From the IMG/VR virus record IMGVR_UViG_3300033153_006046, positions 1 through 23,336 of that record: a stretch of DNA of 23,336 nt; one strand, 5' to 3'. Origin of the DNA: a virus. The number at the start of each line of letters is the position of its first letter. Within the stretch, counting starts at the first letter, position 1. The notes under the pieces are model-generated. The model ran no database searches. It was given only the letters and a program-made list of their open reading frames with translations, and was not told the origin of the DNA. Shown here in pieces: positions 7,180-12,172 of this stretch. Made by a program: the position numbers and the translations under genes.

Positions 7180-7560
7180 TTAGGTTTTCGGCGAGAACAA
7201 CCGCAGTTGATCCTCGCCGTCGGGTTGTTTCCCTTGCTCCAGCAAGGAAATGATTTCTTCGATCATCTGAGTCGGACGTTTGCGGATATCCAGCGTCGTA
7301 TACGTCAACACGCGCCACCCCAGCACGACGGCCGCGTTTCGCTTTTCGCATCCTGCCGAATACTGAGGGCCGCGGACGTGGCGACCGCCAGTGAAAATCC
7401 CGCCGTCCATTTCGACCGCCACGCGGTGCGCCGGCCATGCGAAATCGAACCGCCACCTCCGCACAGGGTGGAAGCGGACCTCCCGTTCGGGCTCAGGCCA
7501 CGCGCTGGCCTGCCAGTTCCACAAGATCAGGAACTTTCGCTCAAGGCTGCTCGTGCGCAT
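7180..7560 (-). CDS. PD-(D/E)XK endonuclease (VSR/DUF559-like)
   Basis: The 126-residue protein matches the core of the VSR/DUF559-type nucleases: an acidic region EPEREVRF (23 to 30), RRWRFDFAW (34 to 42) with Asp39, RVAVEMDGG (46 to 54) with Glu50 and Asp52, a conserved-looking RH (60 to 61), a CEKRNAAVVLGWRVLTYT segment (71 to 88) with Asn75. The frame opens at TTG 7563 but ATG 7560 is better placed, overlapping the previous TGA (TGATG). Alone in a phage replication block it could cut branched or host DNA, act as a resolvase-like enzyme or a homing-type nuclease. Substrate unknown. Confidence 0.72.
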   Translation of the reverse strand: MRTSSLERKFLILWNWQASAWPEPEREVRFHPVRRWRFDFAWPAHRVAVEMDGGIFTGGRHVRGPQYSAGCEKRNAAVVLGWRVLTYTTLDIRKRPTQMIEEIISLLEQGKQPDGEDQLRLFSPKT

Positions 7561-8165
7561 CAAAACAACTCCCCCGCAGGTGAGCCGAGCAGTTGCGCCC
7601 GGTCCTGCGGATTGTTAGGGTCAAGCTGGCAGCGGATACCGTCGCCGTCGCGGTACACTTCTCGCATGTCGTCTTCGCCGACAACGCCACACTGACGCGC
7701 GTACTCCTCGCCGGCCTTGCAGTCGCAAGCTCGCGTGATTCGGTAGACCTTGACGCGATCCCCATCGGCCGCCCGTTTGATCTCGGCAATCGTCTTAGGG
7801 TGGAAGCACTCAATCAAGCCGCAGTCGTGACAATCACGGCAGGCGAACGTCGTGTCGCCATCGACCGGAGCAAACCAGCGCGCCTTTTGCTCCACCGCCC
7901 GGGCACGCTCTCGGCTGTAGGACCTGGCTATGCGCAGGATTGCGACGGGGTGTTTCCCGTGACCCTTGGGCTCCAGGTTGTCGTCTGCGTGCATCGCTCG
8001 GCTAGCGCGGATGGCGTCTTCTGCCGGAGTCTCCCACAGCAGATGGAACCATTCCGTCAGCACGCCAACCCGCTTGCTTTCGCCCATCTTGCGTAGCCAG
8101 TCGTCCACGCCCGGAAAGCAGGCGGTGTGAACTTCCAACCAGTTGTCGAAATCATCGCGGGTCAT
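7560..8165 (-). CDS. Zinc-binding replication protein, helicase-loader-like
   Basis: The 201-residue protein starts at ATG 8165 after GGAGCG. Its N-terminal half is helical (DFDNWLEVHTACFPGVDDWL; LTEWFHLLWETPAEDAIRA). A cysteine cluster follows: C109-x2-C112-x2-C115 (ACRDCHDCG) and, after about 30 residues, C147-x-C149, then GEEYARQCG. A CxxC with a distant CxC-x-x-G pattern is typical of zinc domains in phage and bacterial replicative helicase loaders. It lies between the initiator and the nuclease, as expected for a loader. Classification is by architecture; it could be a different zinc protein. The open frame continues upstream to 8222 but that is unsupported. Confidence 0.5.
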   Translation of the reverse strand: MTRDDFDNWLEVHTACFPGVDDWLRKMGESKRVGVLTEWFHLLWETPAEDAIRASRAMHADDNLEPKGHGKHPVAILRIARSYSRERARAVEQKARWFAPVDGDTTFACRDCHDCGLIECFHPKTIAEIKRAADGDRVKVYRITRACDCKAGEEYARQCGVVGEDDMREVYRDGDGIRCQLDPNNPQDRAQLLGSPAGELF

Positions 8166-8352
8166 TTTGCACGCTCCGTTTCGTGGGTCGCCATTGGGAG
8201 TAAGGGCAAGTCTTCCTGGCACCTACTGCCCGCGAAGGAAGGACCCGAGAACATCGCCATCGCGCCCTAGTGTTCCACGGGCTCTTGGTTGCGTGTTGAC
8301 AATCCTTACAACACGCGTGGCCGTCGGCGTATCCGAAGGGTCTCCGCCTCAT
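8152..8352 (-). CDS. 66-aa Cys-rich mini-protein, probable zinc binder (copy B)
   Basis: Cysteines occur at 14, 15, 18, 34 and 49, with W-R-C at 32 to 34 and V-G-x3-T-C at 43 to 49. These two anchors have the same spacing to their cysteines as in the gene at 5866 to 6057, so I read the two as a duplicated small zinc protein. Its ATG overlaps the preceding stop (TGATG) and its end overlaps the helicase-loader-like gene by 14 bases. Arg-rich ends could contact nucleic acid. Function unknown. Confidence 0.6.
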   Translation of the reverse strand: MRRRPFGYADGHACCKDCQHATKSPWNTRARWRCSRVLPSRAVGARKTCPYSQWRPTKRSVQNDPR

Positions 8353-8549
8353 CGGTCGTCCTCCCGGTCACGGGCATCGTCGGCCCGGTCCAGCAATCTA
8401 GGTGGCAAGCCACATTTCCGCATCACAATAGGCAGCGGCCTTCCGCCAAATCCGAAATCATGGGCATCGTCGGCCCGGTCGCCTTCGTCCGGCAGTTCCG
8501 GCCGGTCCTCGTGAGGCGACGCCAGCTTCCATTCGTCGTAGGTCATCAT
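8349..8549 (-). CDS. 66-aa acidic/Arg protein with internal DRADDA repeat
   Basis: Start is at ATG 8549 or 8546 (MMTYDEWKLA), overlapping the previous stop; the upstream part of the frame is Cys/Gly shadow sequence. The protein contains two DRADDAxD units separated by about 30 residues (GDRADDAHDFGFGG and LLDRADDARDREDD), encoded by an exact 19-base direct repeat. Low complexity and charge suggest a disordered linker or adaptor. No family recognised; support is the start/stop coupling to both neighbours. Confidence 0.45.
   Translation of the reverse strand: MMTYDEWKLASPHEDRPELPDEGDRADDAHDFGFGGRPLPIVMRKCGLPPRLLDRADDARDREDDR
8372..8480. repeat. 19-base direct repeat, two copies 90 bases apart
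   Basis: GGGCATCGTCGGCCCGGTC occurs at 8372 to 8390 and again at 8462 to 8480 on the plus strand, both inside the DRADDA gene. The copies encode the same amino acids in the same frame, so this could be internal gene duplication as well as a nucleic-acid repeat. Confidence 0.8.
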
Positions 8550-8749
8550 AGCTTCGCGGCCTTTTCTGCCGCTGCTGACGCACGTTGCGCAAAATCGGCA
8601 GCGTTTGTCGCTTGTTCCGCAGCCACAGCAGCAGCCGCCCATGCGGACGATGCCGCTATCTGTGCCGCCTTCGCGATATTCGATCTGGCGACACACTGGC
8701 TTGCCAATTGTGACGCCGTCAGTTTTTCAGTCGTGGTTTGCTTGGCCAT
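8546..8749 (-). CDS. 67-aa alanine-rich helical protein
   Basis: Alanine makes up over a third of the product, in a regular pattern (IAASSAWAAAAVAAEQATNAADFAQRASAAAEKAAKL, split by single charged or polar residues) that predicts one long helix, possibly an oligomerising or coiled one. The ATG has a strong GGAGG eight bases upstream, and its stop overlaps the next start, which supports translation. It lies one base after the initiator. No family recognised; similar Ala-rich short proteins appear in phages of high-GC hosts. Confidence 0.55.
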   Translation of the reverse strand: MAKQTTTEKLTASQLASQCVARSNIAKAAQIAASSAWAAAAVAAEQATNAADFAQRASAAAEKAAKL

Positions 8750-8750
8750 T

Positions 8751-9704
8751 TCATGGACCTCCTAAGTCAAGCCCCTTGGAAACGCCGCCCGTATCTTCCG
8801 GCGGGAGCGGCCGGGTGCCGCCGCCTTGATCCTGCGACCGCCCGAGCCAGCGCCCCAGGAAGGCCAGCATCCCGCGGGCCGTTTTCTTCTTCGTCGGGTT
8901 GTTGTTCAACCAGAGGCAGGCACGGCCGAACTCCGCGAGTACGTCCATCGCCGGGAAAGCGAGTTCAAACTCTCCGAGCTTCTCCGGCGTGAGGTCCCAG
9001 GTCCTTTTCTTGGGATCTCCATAGACCGGAAAGGTCATCACGACGGGCGACGGCTTGGACGCTGCCGCTTCAAATTTGGCTAGAACGGCTGTTTGACGCT
9101 CTTTCGCCATTTTCCTGCCGGCCGCGTTGGCCACCGCTTTCAATTCGTCGAACCCACGATCTATCGAATTAGTGGCTGACGCGGGCGACGGCTCGGACGC
9201 CGGCTCGTCCGGCTCCGAGCAAGCTGCGCAGCAGCCTTCTTTCCCTTCCTTTCCCTTCTCTTCCCTTCCCTTCCCTTCCCTTCCCTTCCGGGCACCCTCC
9301 TGACGCGCATCTGGCACCTTCCTGTCACCCTCCTGACAGGCTTGCTCTAAAACCTTGCCATCACTGGAGATACGTTCCAACCAGCCGACCGCAATCAGTC
9401 GCGGAATCGCCGCGTCGAAGCATTTCGCCGGAATGCGCGTCATCCGGCTTAGGGAGGCTGAATCGTGCCCTTCGCCAGTGCCCCGCACGAGGGTGCCACG
9501 AGGGTGACACCTGCTTGCCACTTGGGTGCAGACAACCCAGCAAGCGTAGTGCAGGGCACCGTCAGGGTGGTCCAGTAGCGCGGTGTAACCGTCGCTGTCG
9601 TGCTTGTTCGGCAGGGGGACCCACTGCATCATCTTCATGCTCCGGGTCCTGTTGTTCTCGAAGTGCCGATCCCAGTCGACGACCCTTAGGATTGGTTCAT
9701 CCAT
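8751..9704 (-). CDS. Replication initiator, DnaD/O-like
   Basis: The 317-residue protein has the three-part architecture of phage replication initiators. Residues about 41 to 112 form a winged-helix-like domain (LLDHPDGALHYACWVV, LSRMTRIPAKCFDAAIPRLIAVGWLE). A Lys/Glu/Gly/Arg linker follows (about 135 to 157, encoded by a repeat tract). The C-terminal domain (about 182 to 292) contains TWDLTPEKLGEFELAFP and ends in a helix with GMLAFLGRWLGRSQ, resembling DnaD or O-type C-termini that recruit the helicase. The ATG at 9704 was chosen; a TTG at 9713 overlapping the RecT stop (TTGA) is an alternative, and neither has a good ribosome-binding site, so it may be translated by coupling. It follows RecT and precedes a loader-like gene. 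Confidence 0.65.
   Translation of the reverse strand: MDEPILRVVDWDRHFENNRTRSMKMMQWVPLPNKHDSDGYTALLDHPDGALHYACWVVCTQVASRCHPRGTLVRGTGEGHDSASLSRMTRIPAKCFDAAIPRLIAVGWLERISSDGKVLEQACQEGDRKVPDARQEGARKGREGKGREEKGKEGKEGCCAACSEPDEPASEPSPASATNSIDRGFDELKAVANAAGRKMAKERQTAVLAKFEAAASKPSPVVMTFPVYGDPKKRTWDLTPEKLGEFELAFPAMDVLAEFGRACLWLNNNPTKKKTARGMLAFLGRWLGRSQDQGGGTRPLPPEDTGGVSKGLDLGGP
9235..9289 (-). repeat. GGGAA-unit tract inside the replication initiator gene
   Basis: On the plus strand the 55 bases are almost pure C and T, with five perfect TTCCC units at 9261 to 9285 and degenerate units around them. On the coding (minus) strand this reads as GGGAA repeats, with four or more GGG runs spaced by two bases, a pattern that can fold into a G-quadruplex. 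It encodes the Lys/Glu/Gly linker. A dyad (CCTGTCA at 9321 and TGACAGG at 9334) lies just upstream in transcription terms. Confidence 0.85.
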
Positions 9705-9709
9705 GACGA

Positions 9710-10666
9710 TCAAGGGGTGGAGGATTTTCCGATTCGATCCGTCGCGCCGTTCGCCAGTTCGTAGAGTTGGTCCGCCAGGTCCTCGGTCAGCGTGCCGCCA
9801 CCGACCGAGAGGACGATCGTTTTGCGGATCGTCGAAACCTCGTCGGCTGTGTCTGCCTCGGCAATTTGGACGGCGAGAGCCTCGGCTATAAATGCTTGCT
9901 CTGCGGCGATATCCTCCGGTGTCGGGGGCTGGAACTTCGGGTCCACGGGAGGCGGCGCCGGGGGAGGCTTTGGAATACTCGGCAGCGGCGGAGGCTCGGT
10001 CAGCTTGTCCGCCAGGTTGTCCAGGGAGGTGACGGGGTCAACCGGCGGAGCGTCGGCCATCCAATTTGCCTCTTCTTCCGTCACGACGGAGCCGAGTGGC
10101 ACAAACAGCCGGGCCGCGTGTTTCAAGCTGAAAATACGAAGCATGTGGATAAAGATTGTACTGGCGACCGGACCTGCTAGCTTGCGGTATTCGTCGGCCA
10201 GCGCGACGTACTGGGCTGGATGGCTCCGGTTCTTGGAATAGATCGTCGTTGTCACGGAGACGACCTTGTCATCGCCGTCTCTGTCAATGCTCACGTCCAT
10301 TCCATCGTAATGATCGGTCCGGTCAAGAACGCGAATCCAACCGTCCACGCCAACGATGACCATCAAGCCCTTCTTGCCACGGGTCACGTAGATTTCCCGG
10401 GCAAAGGGATCAAGCTCGTATCTCGCGACTAGGGCCATGCCAACCATCAACTCTTGATTGGTGAGTGGCGGCGTGCCCTTGGTTGTCGTCCAGATGACGC
10501 GCAAGACGTCGAAGACCCGCGATTGGTCGCAGCCGAGGAAAGCGGCAACCCGCTCAGGCACGAACTTGCGCGCCGAAGTGGTTGGCCCCTTCAGCAGACC
10601 GGTCAGCAGACTGGCCGATGGCGCCGTAGTTTCCGGCAGCGGTGGCGGTTGCTGTGGTTGGCTCAT
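9710..10666 (-). CDS. recT: RecT-family single-strand annealing protein
   Basis: The 318-residue protein carries the RecT core: LTNQELMVGMALVARYELDPFAREIYV (68 to 94, broken here by no gap) followed by GKKGLMVIVGVDGWIRV and the aromatic HYDGMDV, then a helical part with KHAARLFVPLGSVVTEEE. It should coat and anneal single strands made by the neighbouring exonuclease. The start at 10666 shares a base with the exonuclease stop (TAATG) and has AGGAGG. Beyond the core a proline segment (224 to 250, with EPPPLP) and a C-terminal helical extension of about 70 residues occur, longer than a minimal RecT; the N-terminus also holds a PPPLP. The tail may bind a single-stranded DNA-binding protein or helicase. 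Confidence 0.88.
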   Translation of the reverse strand: MSQPQQPPPLPETTAPSASLLTGLLKGPTTSARKFVPERVAAFLGCDQSRVFDVLRVIWTTTKGTPPLTNQELMVGMALVARYELDPFAREIYVTRGKKGLMVIVGVDGWIRVLDRTDHYDGMDVSIDRDGDDKVVSVTTTIYSKNRSHPAQYVALADEYRKLAGPVASTIFIHMLRIFSLKHAARLFVPLGSVVTEEEANWMADAPPVDPVTSLDNLADKLTEPPPLPSIPKPPPAPPPVDPKFQPPTPEDIAAEQAFIAEALAVQIAEADTADEVSTIRKTIVLSVGGGTLTEDLADQLYELANGATDRIGKSSTP

Positions 10667-11604
10667 TACCTACACCTCCTTAGTACACGGAATTCGTTGG
10701 TCCAGGCTTTCCTGGCTTTGTGGTTGACGGTCTGTAGCTTGTGCGTGTAGGCCATACTGCTATTCCGCAACACGCCGCGCGTGGCCGTGCCCATCGCGGC
10801 CTTGATCTTGTTTTCGTACATCCGGCGTTGGTTCTCCTGCGCCTTGATGTCTTTTTTGCACACCTGCAACTCTTCATCCCAGTGGAACGCATCGTCAGGA
10901 AGAACGATCGTCTCGCCGTCGTCGCGCGGGTAGAGCCGTCTCAGCGTGTCGGTTGTCGCGATCGATCCGTCGGGGTCGGGCGGGGTACGGTCGAGAACCT
11001 GGGTCCAAAAGAATGCTTCTTTAGCGATCATCGCTTCTATGAACCGCTCGTTGCGGTCCACGTCGAAATAGAGCATCTTCTGACCACCAATAAGAACGCA
11101 AAGCGTGCCCCAATTCAGGCCGGTAACGGCCAATTCATGCTGCACTTGCACCTGATAGTGGATCGGCTGTGTGTCTTCCCACTCCTTTTGATTCCACAGG
11201 CTTGTCGTCTTGATTTGTAGCACGCCCTTTCCGCGGCCGTTCCCGTTGGTCTGGAAGGCATCGGGCGTTGCTGTCATCCACAGCCGATCGGGGTGACGCT
11301 CAACCGTCTGGTCAAAGTTGTAACGGATGTCTCGCCCCGATCGCTCAGCGAACGCCTTACCGATCACGAGTTCGAGCCGGGTCCCCCACTCGACCGCCTC
11401 TACGGCGTCCAGGTCCGGCGGTTCGGCTATCCCCGTTTTCTCTGCCCACAGTTGGAATTGCGACTTCCAAGGCGAGATGCCCAGGGCCGCCGCCGCGTCG
11501 CTTGCCCCGATGCTGCCGGTTCGATCGGGGATTACCAGCGTTGGCTCGCCGTCGACCTCGCGGGCCGCGGCGTCGCTTTCGTGTTGGGTTGGGTTTTCGT
11601 TCAC
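10666..11604 (-). CDS. YqaJ-family viral recombinase exonuclease
   Basis: The 312-residue enzyme should digest double-stranded ends to leave strands for RecT. Motifs: GSIGASDAAAALGISPW (30 to 46), the YqaJ hallmark; WGTRLE with Glu78; TATPDAF with Asp115; VLQIKTT with Gln130 and Lys132; IHYQVQVQHELAV (148 to 160). The usual E-x-K acidic residue is Gln here, which is odd. Start is GTG 11604, overlapping the preceding stop (GTGA); a longer frame from GTG 11649 is possible but overlaps the 69-aa gene. The C-terminal third is a charged helical region. It lies directly ahead of RecT, the usual exonuclease-annealase pair. Confidence 0.88.
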   Translation of the reverse strand: MNENPTQHESDAAAREVDGEPTLVIPDRTGSIGASDAAAALGISPWKSQFQLWAEKTGIAEPPDLDAVEAVEWGTRLELVIGKAFAERSGRDIRYNFDQTVERHPDRLWMTATPDAFQTNGNGRGKGVLQIKTTSLWNQKEWEDTQPIHYQVQVQHELAVTGLNWGTLCVLIGGQKMLYFDVDRNERFIEAMIAKEAFFWTQVLDRTPPDPDGSIATTDTLRRLYPRDDGETIVLPDDAFHWDEELQVCKKDIKAQENQRRMYENKIKAAMGTATRGVLRNSSMAYTHKLQTVNHKARKAWTNEFRVLRRCR

Positions 11605-11810
11605 GAGGCGGCGCCCCTTTTGATCAGCGTGTCCGTCAGTTCCCGGCACACTTTCGCGGCCTCTTGCGGCGTGAAGTACAGGACGTGCTCTCCAGTGTCA
11701 TTCTTGCCGATGATCGTGAGGAAGCGGTCGCAGTTTTGAACGGACAGCGTACAGTCGTAGTGTTCGCTGCCGCTTAGGATGCCATCACGAAACTTCAAAC
11801 TCGTAGTCAT
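11601..11810 (-). CDS. 69-aa protein at the head of the recombination operon
   Basis: The protein begins MTTSLKFRDGILSGSEHYD at ATG 11810, with a good GGAGG eight bases upstream; the frame upstream of that ATG is unrelated shadow sequence in the repeat-rich region. It contains beta-like strands (CTLSVQNCDRFLTIIGK, EHVLYFTP) and a C-terminal helix (EAAKVCRELTDTLIKRG). It is the first gene after the long non-coding region, and its stop overlaps the exonuclease start (GTGA). I do not recognise a family. Confidence 0.6.
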   Translation of the reverse strand: MTTSLKFRDGILSGSEHYDCTLSVQNCDRFLTIIGKNDTGEHVLYFTPQEAAKVCRELTDTLIKRGAAS

Positions 11811-11843
11811 AGAATCATCCTCCAGAAAAGCCACCGACCCGGG

Positions 11844-11919
11844 TGGACAACCTGAGCGGCAGAACCGCCAAGATTCCGGGCCGGTAGCGTGTTTCGTGTT
11901 GTGTTTGTCAGGTTGTCCA
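11844..11919. repeat. Perfect 12-base inverted repeat, arms 52 bases apart
   Basis: TGGACAACCTGA at 11844 to 11855 matches TCAGGTTGTCCA at 11908 to 11919 exactly as an inverted copy. The left arm lies 33 bases upstream of the ATG at 11810, so the pair could be two operators or a stem of the transcribed leader that shields translation. A smaller dyad (GCGG/CCGC, in the loop at about 11855 to 11870) lies between. Confidence 0.8.
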
Positions 11920-12022
11920 TATCCGGAATCTAGCGTCCCTGCGGATTCCGTCAAGCGGAATCCATCGAATCTGGGCGGATTTCGGGAAGTAATTCCGCGG
12001 CGTTACACTGTGTCCGATTCCG
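11872..12022. repeat. Five copies of the 7-mer GATTCCG in both orientations
   Basis: Exact copies: 11872 to 11878 (+), 11924 to 11930 (-), 11944 to 11950 (+), 11956 to 11962 (-), 12016 to 12022 (+). The third and fourth form a perfect dyad GGATTCCG-TCAAG-CGGAATCC (11943 to 11963). The fifth lies in a small GTCCG-ATTC-CGGAC hairpin (12012 to 12025). Such clustering suits a repressor operator or initiator iterons. Confidence 0.75.
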
Positions 12023-12039
12023 GACGGTGGAGCGGGGGG

Positions 12040-12088
12040 TGCGCACACAAGCGTAGTGTGCGCAGTAGTGTGCGCAGTAGTGTGCGCA
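12040..12088. repeat. Three tandem 12-base repeats with an inverted flank
   Basis: GTAGTGTGCGCA is repeated without gap at 12053, 12065 and 12077. TGCGCACAC at 12040 to 12048 is the inverse of the GTGTGCGCA core, so the first unit can form a hairpin with it (loop AAGCGTA). Each unit contains the palindrome TGCGCA. Confidence 0.85.
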
Positions 12089-12104
12089 GCCACGGTGCCT
12101 GTAC

Positions 12105-12136
12105 GCGACGTAAAATCTTACGCGGCGACGTAAAAT
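12105..12136. repeat. Two direct copies of GCGACGTAAAAT
   Basis: Copies lie at 12105 to 12116 and 12125 to 12136, starting 20 bases apart, about two helix turns. Between them TTACG (12118 to 12122) makes a short dyad with CGTAA (12109 to 12113). They are the most AT-rich part of the region and lie next to the terminase stop. Confidence 0.7.
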
Positions 12137-12172
12137 TACCGCCGAATTTTCTGGCCGGATTTTCACAACCGA

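Larger units (their letters stand above)
11811..12172 (-). promoter_or_regulatory. Repeat-rich control region or origin between terminase and recombination operon
   Basis: The 362 bases hold no convincing gene. They contain five copies of GATTCCG or its complement (11872 to 12022), a 12-base inverted repeat (arms at 11844 and 11908), three 12-base tandem repeats (12053 to 12088), and two copies of GCGACGTAAAAT (12105, 12125), together with the ribosome-binding site of the 69-aa gene at its left end. It lies where a leftward promoter for the replication and recombination genes would sit. I could not identify -35 and -10 boxes with confidence. Confidence 0.65.

Noticed and set aside
9235-9289. 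Sequencing or assembly artefact in the TTCCC tract
   Set aside because: The reading frame stays open through it and the encoded Lys/Glu/Gly linker suits a domain joint, although repeat number may be unreliable.
11811-11954. Upstream extension of the 69-aa gene
   Set aside because: The translation has no protein-like pattern and overlaps inverted repeats; ATG 11810 has GGAGG at ideal distance.
12053-12088. CRISPR array
   Set aside because: Units are 12 bases without spacers, so this is a plain tandem repeat.
11908-12093. Reading frame with AAHTT repeats on the minus strand
   Set aside because: The amino-acid repeat merely reflects the 12-base tandem DNA repeat; no ribosome-binding site or neighbour coupling.
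12105-12172. Rho-independent terminator after the large terminase
   Set aside because: The dyads near 12118 to 12150 are short and AT-rich and are not followed by a clear T-run on the minus strand.
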